A stretch of DNA of 45,381 nt. It comes from Planctomycetia bacterium (GTDB lineage Bacteria; Planctomycetota; UBA8108; SXIK01). The notes beneath the pieces were generated by a model. That model made no database searches, was not told the DNA's origin, and saw only the letters and a list, made by a program, of their open reading frames with translations. A program made the translations under genes and the position numbers. Shown in pieces: positions 33,733 to 42,394 of this stretch. Numbering within the stretch: position 1 is the stretch's first letter; each line of letters begins with the position of its first letter. The stretch is from positions 1 to 45,381 of the forward strand of contig SXIK01000045.1 in assembly GCA_005772855.1 (NCBI GenBank), in the 5' to 3' direction.

Positions 33733-34443
33733 ATGAAGCCAATTGCCGGGAGATCCGTCACGTTCGTTACCTGCGTCGCTGATTTGGCAAGGTATCAACG
33801 ACTGCGATTGAGCCTTGAATTGCTGCGGAATGGAGCTCTCGCTGTCGAGAGCGATCCGGTCGAAAACCTGTCCAACCGCTACACGGCAGCGCAAGCCCTG
33901 AATATCGGCTGGAACAGAGCCCGATCGGACATCGTCGTATTCTGCCACGATGATGTGATTTTCCCACCGGCCTGGCTGGAGCATCTGCAGTCAATGATCG
34001 CTGTGGTCGAAGAAGCTCCGGGTGAAGCTCCCTGGGCGGTACTTGGGCCCATGGGCCGTCGGGGTAAACAGTTCTTCGGTCGGGCCTCCGGGCAAAACGG
34101 TGCCGAGTCCTTTTTTGGTCCGCTTCCAGCCCGGGTGGAGACTCTCGACGAGCTTTGCCTCATCGTCCCCCGGAACCTTCCGCTTCGATTCGATGAGGGA
34201 CTCGGCGGCTTCCACCTCTACGGAGTAGATCTCTGTATTCAGGCTGCCGAGGCAGGCTTTTCATGCTTTGCGATCGATGCGCGCTGCCAGCATGATTCCG
34301 AGACCCGCCATCGCCCCCCCGAATATCACGCCGTCAAGCGCAGGCTCCAGCGGAAGTGGATGTTCCGACGCCGCAACATTGGACGGTCCGTCGGGACAAC
34401 TTGCGGCCGAATTCGCTTCGGGCTATTCGAGGGTTGGATCTAG
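33733..34443 (+). CDS. Glycosyltransferase-like protein (GT-A fold, Glyco_tranf_2_5 type)
   Basis: The 236-residue protein begins SVTFVTCVADLARYQRL and has DIVVFCHDDVIFPPAWLEHL, with HDD in the place of the DXD metal site, followed by FDEGLGGFHLYGVDLCIQA. This is the pattern of the small glycosyltransferase-like family that includes Pfam Glyco_tranf_2_5. The substrate is unknown. Its TAG stop and the TAG stop of convergent fabI share the palindrome CTAG (34440-34443), so the two genes overlap by four bases. Confidence 0.7.
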   Translation: MKPIAGRSVTFVTCVADLARYQRLRLSLELLRNGALAVESDPVENLSNRYTAAQALNIGWNRARSDIVVFCHDDVIFPPAWLEHLQSMIAVVEEAPGEAPWAVLGPMGRRGKQFFGRASGQNGAESFFGPLPARVETLDELCLIVPRNLPLRFDEGLGGFHLYGVDLCIQAAEAGFSCFAIDARCQHDSETRHRPPEYHAVKRRLQRKWMFRRRNIGRSVGTTCGRIRFGLFEGWI

Positions 34444-35216
34444 ATGCCCACAATGTTGTATCCGCAATCCACGTAAATCACCTCGCCGGTAATGCCGCTG
34501 GAAAGTGGGCTCAAGAGGAAAACGGAAGCGTTGGCGACTTCTTCAATCTCGACGTTGCGCTGGAGCGGCGCCTTGTGGGCAACATGGTCCAGGATTTCCG
34601 TGAAACCCGAGATTCCACGGGCTGCGAGGGTGTTGACGGGTCCAGCGCTCACGGCGTTCACGCGGATCTGGCGTGCGCCCAAGTCGACTGCGAGATAGCG
34701 CACGGAGGCCTCGAGAGCCGCCTTGGCGACGCCCATTACGTTGTAGTTCTTCACAGCCCGCTCACTTCCCAGGTAGGTGAGGGTGATAATGCTGCCGCCC
34801 TGGCTCATGAGAGGCGCAACCATGCGGGAGAGGGCCGTCAGCGAGTAGCTGCTAACATCCTGAGCCAGGAGGTAGCCCTTGCGGGAAGTGTCGAGGAATA
34901 TGCCCTCGAGGTCTTTACGGTCGGCAAAAGCGATCGAGTGGACGAGGAAGTCGACGCTGCCCAGGTCTTGCCTCAGATTTTCCTGCAGCCGGGCGAGGTC
35001 GTCGTCGGAGGTCACGTCGCAGGGGTAAACCGGAGATGTGCCTGGCAGCGTCTTTACGAGCTCCTCAACCTTCTCCTTGATCTTTTCGCCCTGATAAGTG
35101 AAGGCCAGGGTCGCTCCGGCATCGCTCGAAGCTTTTGCTATCGCCCAGGCGATGCTTCGCTTGTTGGCAACCCCCAAAATGATGCCCTTCTTTCCCTCCA
35201 GCATGCGCATGGTCAT
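34440..35216 (-). CDS. fabI: Enoyl-ACP reductase FabI
   Basis: The 258-residue SDR-type reductase completes each round of fatty-acid elongation by reducing enoyl-ACP with NAD(P)H. GKKGIILGVANKRSIAWAIA is the FabI cofactor-binding start; Tyr148, Tyr158 and Lys165 (in YNVMGVAKAALE) are the catalytic set, and VNAVSAGPVNTLAARGI is the family's substrate-loop segment. I use ATG 35216 with GGAGAG upstream; other ATGs at 35210 and 35204 are possible. The gene is not part of the PKS-like cluster 15 kb away, so a housekeeping role is likely. It diverges from argB. Confidence 0.92.
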   Translation of the reverse strand: MTMRMLEGKKGIILGVANKRSIAWAIAKASSDAGATLAFTYQGEKIKEKVEELVKTLPGTSPVYPCDVTSDDDLARLQENLRQDLGSVDFLVHSIAFADRKDLEGIFLDTSRKGYLLAQDVSSYSLTALSRMVAPLMSQGGSIITLTYLGSERAVKNYNVMGVAKAALEASVRYLAVDLGARQIRVNAVSAGPVNTLAARGISGFTEILDHVAHKAPLQRNVEIEEVANASVFLLSPLSSGITGEVIYVDCGYNIVGI

Positions 35217-35342
35217 CGTCGTGGTGCTCTCCGGGTCTTGGGTCGGTTGTTGCAGTGCGCCGGAATTGTAGTCGAACGGCGTGGGAGAGCAAGCAAAGGC
35301 GATGCCCGGGTGGAGCGCGGCATTTTTCCATTGCCCCGGCCG

Positions 35343-35369
35343 CGAGAACCCTATAGGTTCTCGGTTTTT
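35343..35369 (+). terminator. Terminator-like hairpin in the argB leader region
   Basis: CGAGAACC at 35343-35350 pairs with its exact complement at 35356-35363 around a CTATA loop and is followed by G and five T. No plus-strand gene ends here, so it would act inside a leader upstream of argB or end a short RNA. It is the first of several stem-loops in 35343-35513. Confidence 0.55.
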
Positions 35370-35482
35370 CAGGAGCTCAGTTGATTCCGCTCGTCGAACA
35401 GCGCAAGTGCCCGCGCCGGTTTCTTGCGTGGGAGGACTTCGTGGCGCTGGTGCCACACACAACGCTGTGCAACGAAACGCCA

Positions 35483-35525
35483 CCCACGCGCGGGCTCGGC
35501 CATGCGCCGTGGGTTTCTTGTTTTG
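35483..35525 (+). terminator. Second terminator-like hairpin, 35 bases before argB
   Basis: CCCACGCGC (35483-35491) pairs with GCGC and GTGGG (35504-35513, one bulged C), followed by TTTCTTGTTTTG. Between the two hairpins lie further inverted repeats (CGCAAG/CTTGCG and TGGCGC/GTGCCA around 35402-35456). Together they look like an attenuator-type leader of the arginine operon; no leader peptide rich in Arg codons is obvious. Confidence 0.45.
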
Positions 35526-35559
35526 CGCAACATTCAGGGTCCCGATTCAAGAATTCGTA

Positions 35560-36477
35560 GTGGAAGATCTCAGCCTTCTCAAACAAGCCCTTCCGTACAT
35601 CAAACGATACCGAAACAAGATTTTCGTGATCAAGTTTGGCGGCGAGGTCGTGTGCGACACGAAACGCATGGACAACCTGGCGGCTGACATTTCCCTTCTT
35701 TACGAGTTGAATGTGCGGATGGTCATCATTCACGGAGGCGGGCCGCAGGCGACGGAGCTGGCGGGAAGGCTCGGGATCGAGACGGAGAAGGTGGAGGGAC
35801 GGCGAATCACGGACGACCGCATGCTCGAGGTCGCGAAGATGGTCTTTGCTGGAAAGATCTCAACCGACATCCTCTCGGCCCTGAGGCGTAATGACACCCC
35901 AGGGATCGGCCTCTCGGGCGTCGATGGCAACCTCATTGATGCCGTGCGCCGGCCGCCGCAGACGTATGTGGACGAGGCCACAGGGGAGTCGAAGCAGGTC
36001 GACTTCCAAAACGTGGGTGACATCCGAAATGTCAATACCGACGTGCTCCGTGTGCTGCTCGAGAACCGCTTCGTTCCAGTCGTTGCCTCGCTCGGTGCCG
36101 ACCAGAACGGCCGAGTTCTCAACATCAACGCCGACACCATAGCCGCAGAGATCGCAGGCGCCCTTCCCGCCGAGAAGCTCTGCCTGTTTTCGAATGTGAA
36201 CGGAATCTTGAGGGACGTGAATGACCCGACAAGCCGCTATTCGTATATCACTGTCGATGCGGTCGAGGATCTGATCCGCAAGAAGGCCATCTCTGGAGGC
36301 ATGATCCCGAAGGTCAAGGCGGCGATGCGGGCTGTGCGAAAGGGCGTGAAACGCGTCCACATCATGAGCGGACTGGAAGAGAATGCGCTCCTCTACGAGG
36401 TCTTCACAGTGAAGGGCCTCGGGACCATGGTGCTCGACCAACAGGAAGAGGCCGAGTACCTCGAGGAGCAAGGCTGA
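35560..36477 (+). CDS. argB: N-acetyl(or N-succinyl)glutamate kinase ArgB
   Basis: The 305-residue amino-acid kinase phosphorylates the acylated glutamate, step two of arginine synthesis. FVIKFGGEVV, IIHGGGPQATEL and ALGADQNG-like ASLGADQNGRVLNINADTIA are the nucleotide and substrate motifs, and GGMIPKVKAAMRAV is the kinase signature near the end. I use the GTG at 35560 (EDLSLLKQALPYIKRY); no better start or strong ribosome site is seen. The N-terminal helix preceding KIFVIKFGG is of the kind found in arginine-sensitive enzymes. It is the first gene of a seven-gene operon. Because the last gene appears specific for succinyl-ornithine, this kinase may act on N-succinylglutamate. Confidence 0.9.
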   Translation: MEDLSLLKQALPYIKRYRNKIFVIKFGGEVVCDTKRMDNLAADISLLYELNVRMVIIHGGGPQATELAGRLGIETEKVEGRRITDDRMLEVAKMVFAGKISTDILSALRRNDTPGIGLSGVDGNLIDAVRRPPQTYVDEATGESKQVDFQNVGDIRNVNTDVLRVLLENRFVPVVASLGADQNGRVLNINADTIAAEIAGALPAEKLCLFSNVNGILRDVNDPTSRYSYITVDAVEDLIRKKAISGGMIPKVKAAMRAVRKGVKRVHIMSGLEENALLYEVFTVKGLGTMVLDQQEEAEYLEEQG

Positions 36478-36489
36478 GGAGCTCCCGGC

Positions 36490-37866
36490 ATGCGAAGCGG
36501 CCGATTCAAAAAAGACTTGAGCGACGCGATGCGCGCGTTGAACGCGTCGATCGACTTCGATCGGAGGCTCTACGCCGAGGACATCGATGGAAGCCTCGCC
36601 TGGGCCGAGGCCTTGCGAGCCCGTGGGATCATCTCCCTGGAAGAGGAGCAGAGAATCCGGGACGGGCTCGAGAAGATTCGCGAGGAGATCGACTCCGGCC
36701 GATTCCATTTCTCGCAAGAGCTCGAGGACGTTCACATGAACGTGGAGTCGCGGCTCACCGCGCTCACGGGTGCCGCAGGCGAGAGGCTTCATACAGGCCG
36801 CAGCCGGAACGACCAGGTCGCAACGGATTTTCGTCTGCACCTGAAGCGAGCCGCCCATGCTGCTTTCGACAGCGTGACGGAGCTCATCAGCGCGATGACC
36901 GGCGCTGCCGAGCGCTTTGTTGACATCGTGATCCCGGCGTATACTCACCTCCAGCGGGCGCAGCCAGTGCTCCTGGCGCATCACCTGTTGGCCTACGCGG
37001 AGATGCTTCTGCGCGATCGCGATCGGTTCCTGTGGGCTGCGGATCAGGCAGATGCGTGCCCGTTGGGTTCGGGTGCTTGCGCCGGCAACCAGTTTGGCGT
37101 TGATCGTGAGCTGTTGCGGCGGAAGCTCGGGTTCTCGCGACTCACGCACAACTCCATGGATGCCGTGAGCGACCGCGACTTCGCGTGTGACTTTCTTCAT
37201 GCCGCGACGCTATTGCTCGTCCACCTCTCGCGGCTAAGCGAGGACCTCATTCTTTGGACCTCCACGGAGTTTGGCCTTGTCGTCCTCGACGATTCCGTGA
37301 CAACCGGAAGCTCCATGCTGCCGCAGAAGAAGAACCCGGATGCCTGCGAGCTTGGCCGTGGCAAGGTGGGCCGCGTAGTTGGCAACTATGTCTCACTCGT
37401 GACCACGCTCAAGGGGCTTCCGCTTACCTACAACAAGGACTTGCAAGAGGACAAGGAGGCAGTCTTCGACTCCATCGACACGCTCAATAGCCTTCTCCCA
37501 GTCTTCAAGCTGATGGTGGAGACACTGCAAGTTCGGCAGGATCGCGCCGAGGCGCTCCTTCAGGGCGGTTTCCTCGAGGCGATCAGCGTCGCTGACTACC
37601 TCACGCGCAAGGGAGTCCCTTTTCGGGAGGCTCATCGAATTGCCGGCAAGGCCGTGCGTCGGGCGGAGGCACTCCAGGTTTCTCTCCCGGAGCTCGGCCT
37701 CGAGGAGTACATGGCTCTCGATGCTCGGTTCGGGTCTGATTTGTTCGAGGCGATCTCGATAAAGGGCGCCCTGGCGGACAAGGATGTCGTGGGGGGCACC
37801 GCGCCCCGGCGAGTGCATGAGGAAATCGATCGACTCAAGAAGCTGCTCGCGGCTGAGCGGGAGTAA
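36490..37866 (+). CDS. argH: Argininosuccinate lyase
   Basis: The 458-residue enzyme splits argininosuccinate into arginine and fumarate. It belongs to the fumarase/aspartase superfamily; the signature GSSMLPQKKNPDACELGRGK is intact, as are HTGRSRNDQVATDFRLHLK and TPAYTHLQRAQPV-like IVIPAYTHLQRAQPVLLAHH. A GGAG site lies eight bases ahead of the ATG. It is 12 bases downstream of argB and 15 bases upstream of argG, so these are co-transcribed. Confidence 0.95.
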   Translation: MRSGRFKKDLSDAMRALNASIDFDRRLYAEDIDGSLAWAEALRARGIISLEEEQRIRDGLEKIREEIDSGRFHFSQELEDVHMNVESRLTALTGAAGERLHTGRSRNDQVATDFRLHLKRAAHAAFDSVTELISAMTGAAERFVDIVIPAYTHLQRAQPVLLAHHLLAYAEMLLRDRDRFLWAADQADACPLGSGACAGNQFGVDRELLRRKLGFSRLTHNSMDAVSDRDFACDFLHAATLLLVHLSRLSEDLILWTSTEFGLVVLDDSVTTGSSMLPQKKNPDACELGRGKVGRVVGNYVSLVTTLKGLPLTYNKDLQEDKEAVFDSIDTLNSLLPVFKLMVETLQVRQDRAEALLQGGFLEAISVADYLTRKGVPFREAHRIAGKAVRRAEALQVSLPELGLEEYMALDARFGSDLFEAISIKGALADKDVVGGTAPRRVHEEIDRLKKLLAAERE

Positions 37867-37881
37867 GGAAAAGATAACGCC

Positions 37882-39102
37882 GTGACCAACCAACCCAAAG
37901 TAGTTCTCGCCTTCTCCGGAGGGCTCGACACTTCCTACTGCGTCCCTTACCTCAAGGAGAGGAAGGGATATGACGTCATTACTGTCACCGTGGACACAGG
38001 CGGGTTTACTCCCGGTGAGGTGAAGGCGATCGAGGAACGAGCGCGATCCCTCGGTGTCCTTCAACACTACACGGTGGACGCAAGGGCACGGGTCTTCGAT
38101 CGGTACGCTTCCTATCTCATCAAGGGCAACGTGCTCAGGGGAGATGTCTATCCCCTCTCTGTCGCTGCAGAGCGGGTCGCGCAGGCCGAGTCCGTGGCGG
38201 AGGTCGCCCTGAGGGATCGCGCCCAGGCTGTCGCGCACGGATCGACAGGCGCTGGCAACGACCAGGTGCGCTTTGACATCGCCTTTGGTGTGCTCTTGCC
38301 CGGCGTACCGGTCCTGACGCCGATTCGAGACGAAAAACTCACCCGTGAGGAGGAGTACGCGTTCCTCGAGAGCCGGGGCATCAAGATGGATCGCAAGGTG
38401 CGGGAGTTTTCCATCAACGCGGGGCTTTGGGGCGCCACCATCGGGGGAGGCATCACTCACGACAGCTGGAAAGAGATCCCACAGGAAGTTTACGACCAGG
38501 CCGCTGGCGGCGAGAGAGTCTCCACGAGCGAGCACGTCACGATCGGCTACGAACGAGGCATCCCGACTTCACTGAACGGAAAGAGGCTGCACGGCGTCGA
38601 GATCGTTCGAGACCTGGGCGTAGCTTGTCGGAGGCACCGAGTCGGCTTCGGTGTCCACATCGGAGACACCGTTCTTGGCATCAAGGGCCGAATCGCCTTC
38701 GAGGCCGGCGCCGCCCTTGTTCTCATCCAGGCTCACCGTGAGCTCGAGAAGATCGTTACCACCTCCTGGCAAAGGTTCTGGAAGGACCACTTGGGCGAGT
38801 TCTACGGCAAGATGCTGCACGAGGGGCACTTTTTTGACCCGGCCCTGCGAGACATTGAGGCCATGATCGACAGCTCTCAGGATCACGTGACGGGCGAAGC
38901 CAAGGTGCGGCTCGATTCGGGATCCGCCTCCGTGGTGGGGGTCCGTAGCCCTTTCACGATGGCGGGTTCAGCATCTGGCGTCTATGGCGAGATGCCGAAA
39001 CTCTGGAGTGGTTCCGATGTGCGGGGCTTCAGCACGATCGCAGCTATTCCCTCGAGGCTCTACCGGCAGGCGGGCGATGGCGAATCGCAGAGATCCCAAT
39101 GA
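37882..39102 (+). CDS. argG: Argininosuccinate synthase
   Basis: The 406-residue enzyme joins citrulline and aspartate with ATP. The PP-loop AFSGGLDTSY at the N-terminus, GSTGAGNDQVRF and SINAGLWG in the middle are characteristic. It uses a GTG start. Its TGA overlaps the ATG of the unknown P-loop gene (ATGA), which suggests translational coupling of that gene to arginine synthesis. Confidence 0.95.
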   Translation: MTNQPKVVLAFSGGLDTSYCVPYLKERKGYDVITVTVDTGGFTPGEVKAIEERARSLGVLQHYTVDARARVFDRYASYLIKGNVLRGDVYPLSVAAERVAQAESVAEVALRDRAQAVAHGSTGAGNDQVRFDIAFGVLLPGVPVLTPIRDEKLTREEEYAFLESRGIKMDRKVREFSINAGLWGATIGGGITHDSWKEIPQEVYDQAAGGERVSTSEHVTIGYERGIPTSLNGKRLHGVEIVRDLGVACRRHRVGFGVHIGDTVLGIKGRIAFEAGAALVLIQAHRELEKIVTTSWQRFWKDHLGEFYGKMLHEGHFFDPALRDIEAMIDSSQDHVTGEAKVRLDSGSASVVGVRSPFTMAGSASGVYGEMPKLWSGSDVRGFSTIAAIPSRLYRQAGDGESQRSQ

Positions 39103-40148
39103 AGGCCAGAGTCCACAAGATTGCCTCGGTTGTTTACCGCCTGGGCTTCGAGAAAGAGGTCGAGATCACGCGGAAGATGGAGGCCCGGTCCGGAAACACG
39201 ATCGTCGTGCGTGCGCTCACGGAGAAGCGAATTTACAGTGAGCTCGAGCTCGAGAGCGGGCGCATGTCGAAGATCTTCACGGGAGATGTGATTCTTGGCG
39301 CTCTGGGAAGGCGGCGGGCGCTGCGAGGTTTTTCGGGCGATGTGCCCTCGAGGGTTCGGCCTGGAGACATCGTCCAGCTGCTCAACAAGGGTGGGGTAAT
39401 TGGAGCGAGCACTTCCGACCACAAGGACTTCGGCCAGCCCTTGAGCTGCGAAGTGCTTGGAATGCCAGTGCGGAACGGAGCGATCGTACGCATCGCCGAC
39501 GCAAGTATCCCGGAAGTGAAATCTCTCTCCGGCCTCACTTTGCCGCCGGTGGCAATCGTGTCGGCCACCTGCATGGATTCTGGCAAGACGCTGTTTCTGA
39601 GTGAGGTCGTTCAAGAGCTGTCGAAGGACGGCCTCCGCATTGCGGGAGGAAAGCTCACAGGAATCGCTTGCCGGCGAGACCTGATCGACATGGAGGATCA
39701 CGGGGCGATCGCGACCTCGTCGTTTCTTGACGCTGGCTACACCTCGACGGCCGGGCTCAACGCCGAGACGCTCGTCACTGTCGCAAAAAGCGTCATTGCC
39801 CATCTCGCATCTGCCAGGGCGGACGTGATCTTCCTTGAGCTGGGTGACGGCGTGATTGGTGAATATGGAGTCCTCGAGATCTTGAAGGACCCCGAGATCC
39901 GCGCCAGCATCCGTTTGCACGCTTTCTGTGCCGGGGACATGGTTGGCGCCTGGGGCGGACAGCGATTTCTTTCGGAACATGGCGTCGAGATCGACCTCTT
40001 TTCCGGCCCCGTGACGGACAATGATGTTGGTGTCGAGTACCTGGAGAAACAATTCAAGAGGCGAGCGATTAACGCCCACCGAAATCCGGAGGCGCTGGCG
40101 GAGGCCGTGTTGGATCACATGGGGATCAAGGCCCCCAAGCCAGTGTGA
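39099..40148 (+). CDS. Unknown P-loop protein embedded in the arginine operon
   Basis: The 349-residue product has two parts. Residues about 1-145 look like beta-rich folds (GDVILGALGRRRALRGFSGD and RPGDIVQLLNKGGVIGAS). Residues about 150-345 hold an NTPase-like core with a Walker A variant SATCMDSGKT at 155-164 and a hydrophobic strand ending in acidic residues (ADVIFLELGDGVIGEYG) like a Walker B. It somewhat recalls MobB/CobB-type and DUF1611-type P-loop proteins, but I do not recognise it as an arginine enzyme. It starts inside the argG stop codon and ends seven bases before argC. A missing step in the pathway (acyl transfer, deacylation, ligation or regulation) is possible. Confidence 0.8.
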   Translation: MKARVHKIASVVYRLGFEKEVEITRKMEARSGNTIVVRALTEKRIYSELELESGRMSKIFTGDVILGALGRRRALRGFSGDVPSRVRPGDIVQLLNKGGVIGASTSDHKDFGQPLSCEVLGMPVRNGAIVRIADASIPEVKSLSGLTLPPVAIVSATCMDSGKTLFLSEVVQELSKDGLRIAGGKLTGIACRRDLIDMEDHGAIATSSFLDAGYTSTAGLNAETLVTVAKSVIAHLASARADVIFLELGDGVIGEYGVLEILKDPEIRASIRLHAFCAGDMVGAWGGQRFLSEHGVEIDLFSGPVTDNDVGVEYLEKQFKRRAINAHRNPEALAEAVLDHMGIKAPKPV

Positions 40149-40154
40149 GGTCCA

Positions 40155-41201
40155 GTGAGCATGAGCACTGTAAAGACAGCGGGTGTTGGGGTGATCGGCG
40201 GATCGGGTTACATCGGTGCCGAATTGCTTCGCTACTTGGCGATTCATCCGCAGGTAGATGTGCGTTGGGTGACGGCCAACACCAAGGTCGGCGAGGAGAT
40301 CGCGAATATGCTGCCGAATCTCCGCGGATTCGTTCAGGGCGTGTTTGTCTCGAACGACGAGGCTGTGCATCGACTCGACGAGACCGCCGCCGTGTTCGTG
40401 GCTTTGCCTCACAACGAGTCGCAGACGGTTATCCCGCGCCTTGCCGAGAAGGCGCCGGGCACCGTGTTCATTGACCTGGGCGGCGACTTCCGCACGAATG
40501 ATCCTGTGGGTTACAAGAAATATTACGGTGCCGATCATGCGGCTACCCCGTGGCTGCCGCGCTTCGTCTATGGATTCACCGAGTACCGCCGGGATGTGCT
40601 CCGCGGGGCGCGTTTCATCGCGACCCCAGGCTGCTTCGCGACGACAATAAACCTTGCGCTTGCGCCCCTCGCCGCGGTCGGGAAGTTGCGGGGCAAGGTC
40701 TTCGTCACCGGCATTACGGGCTCGTCGGGCTCGGGCATCAAGCCGGTGCAGACGACGCACCATCCCGAACGTGCCATGAACGTGCGCTCGTACAAGCCTC
40801 TCCAGCATCAGCATCTTCTCGAAGTCGAGGCCTTCTTGCGCACACTTACAAGGGAGGCCATCAGCATCCAGTTCGTTCCGCAGTCCGGGCCATTCGTGCG
40901 AGGCATCTTCGTCACGGCCTTCGTACCCGGGACGGGCGTTGACGAGCTGGAGCAGATTTTTGGGGAGGCGTATGGTGGAAATGATCTCGTGTCGGTGATG
41001 CGAGGCTCGCCCGAGTTGCGCTGGGTACAGGGCACGCCGCGTGCCGTGATCGGCGTGGACGGGACTTCTCGAGACGGGGTCGTATTCAGCGTCACCGATA
41101 ACCTTGGAAAAGGCGGGCCGGGTCAGGCGATCCAGAACATGAATCTCGCGCTCGGATTCCCCGAGACCGAAGGCCTGAGGTTGCCAGGAGGGTTTGTATG
41201 A
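40155..41201 (+). CDS. argC: N-acyl-gamma-glutamyl-phosphate reductase
   Basis: The 348-residue NADPH-dependent dehydrogenase makes the glutamate semialdehyde. GVGVIGGSGYIGAELLRYL is the dinucleotide-binding start, PGCFATTINLAL holds the catalytic Cys, and HHPERAMNVRSYKPLQHQH contains the general-base His region. The start is GTG 40155 (or ATG 40161); GAGG at 40146-40149 fits either. The gene follows the P-loop gene and overlaps argD by four bases (ATGA). The relative LysY of the AAA lysine pathway is a less likely alternative given the operon. Confidence 0.9.
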   Translation: MSMSTVKTAGVGVIGGSGYIGAELLRYLAIHPQVDVRWVTANTKVGEEIANMLPNLRGFVQGVFVSNDEAVHRLDETAAVFVALPHNESQTVIPRLAEKAPGTVFIDLGGDFRTNDPVGYKKYYGADHAATPWLPRFVYGFTEYRRDVLRGARFIATPGCFATTINLALAPLAAVGKLRGKVFVTGITGSSGSGIKPVQTTHHPERAMNVRSYKPLQHQHLLEVEAFLRTLTREAISIQFVPQSGPFVRGIFVTAFVPGTGVDELEQIFGEAYGGNDLVSVMRGSPELRWVQGTPRAVIGVDGTSRDGVVFSVTDNLGKGGPGQAIQNMNLALGFPETEGLRLPGGFV

Positions 41202-42373
41202 ATACCCGTGAGATCGAGGACAGGTACACGCTCGCCACCTATCCAAAATTTCCCTTCGCACTGGTGCGAGGGGTGGGTTCGTATGTCTTTGACGACTCCG
41301 AGAAGCGCTACCTCGACCTCTACGGCGGCCATGCGGTCTCGAGCCTCGGCCACTCGCACCCCAGGTGGGTCGAGGCCATTGCGAAACAAGCATCGACACT
41401 CGATTTCTACTCGAACATTTGCTACTCCCCTGTTCGGGCCGAGGCGGCCGAGAGGGTCGTGCGCAACAGCTACTCTTCGATGACCGGCGTGTACTTCTGC
41501 AACTCCGGCGCCGAGGCGAACGAGACGGCGCTGAAGATCGCCCGCAAACTCACGAAGCGGCCGCACGTCGTTGCGATGTTGGATGGCTTCCATGGGCGGA
41601 CAATTGCGGCCCTGAGTGTGACGGGTGTGCAGAAGATGCGCGACGCCTTTCCGGAAAGCCTCGATCGGCTCACGCGATGGGTCCCGATGGCGTCACTTGG
41701 CGCGATCGAAGCTGTTGAGCCGTCGCAAATAGCGGCAGTCATCCTCGAGCCGATTTTGAGCCTGGGCGGTGTCCGCATGGGAAATCCGGAGTATTACCAG
41801 GGCCTCAGACGATGGTGCACGCGCAACGGAGTGGCCTTGATCTTCGATGAGGTCCAGACCGGAAACGGAAGGACCGGTAAGTGGTTCGTGGGACAGCACT
41901 GGGGGGTGGAGCCCGATATCGTCACGACAGCGAAGGCGATTGGGGGCGGCTTCCCTGTTGGCGCCGTCATCGCGAACGCGTGGGTGGCGGCGGACGTCAA
42001 GTCCGGTGACCAGGGCAGCACGTTCGGGGGCGCTCCGATGGCAGCCGCTGCCGTGGCGGCAACGTATCGTGTGATAGAGGAAGAGGGGCTCGTCGATCAT
42101 GTTGCTCGCAGGTCCACCCGAGTCATCGCCCGGCTCCGGGAGCTGATGGGGCCCGGGCGTATTCGGGATGTTCGCGGGCTTGGCTATCTGCTCGGCATCG
42201 AGTGTGATCTGCCAGGCAAGGAGATACAGTCCCGCCTCTTGAAGGAAGGTGTGCTCGTTGGCATATCCAACCACGCCAACACGATCCGCCTTCTCCCGCC
42301 GCTGACGGTCAGCGATGCCGAGTGGGACTCCTTCCTCGCCACGTTCGAGAAGGTCTTGACTTCAAGCAACTGA
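41198..42373 (+). CDS. argD: Acetylornithine/succinylornithine-type aminotransferase
   Basis: The 391-residue class III, PLP-dependent aminotransferase carries NSGAEANETALKIAR (phosphate-binding) and FDEVQTGNGRTG (Asp of the PLP ring). The Schiff-base lysine is in VTTAKAIGGGFPVGA. It converts N-acyl-glutamate semialdehyde to N-acyl-ornithine with glutamate. Position between argC and the transcarbamylase supports arginine synthesis. Whether it prefers acetyl or succinyl forms cannot be told, as this enzyme class often accepts both. Confidence 0.92.
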   Translation: MNTREIEDRYTLATYPKFPFALVRGVGSYVFDDSEKRYLDLYGGHAVSSLGHSHPRWVEAIAKQASTLDFYSNICYSPVRAEAAERVVRNSYSSMTGVYFCNSGAEANETALKIARKLTKRPHVVAMLDGFHGRTIAALSVTGVQKMRDAFPESLDRLTRWVPMASLGAIEAVEPSQIAAVILEPILSLGGVRMGNPEYYQGLRRWCTRNGVALIFDEVQTGNGRTGKWFVGQHWGVEPDIVTTAKAIGGGFPVGAVIANAWVAADVKSGDQGSTFGGAPMAAAAVAATYRVIEEEGLVDHVARRSTRVIARLRELMGPGRIRDVRGLGYLLGIECDLPGKEIQSRLLKEGVLVGISNHANTIRLLPPLTVSDAEWDSFLATFEKVLTSSN

Positions 42374-42394
42374 GACAACTGGAGCATCCGTTCA

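Noticed and set aside
35860-37200. A 446-codon open frame on the minus strand
   Set aside because: It lies opposite argB and argH and shows no motif; it is a shadow of high-GC codon bias.
39060-41399. A 779-codon open frame on the minus strand
   Set aside because: It is antisense to argG, the P-loop gene, argC and argD, which have clear motifs on the plus strand; its product has no recognisable domain and such frames are expected in GC-rich coding DNA.
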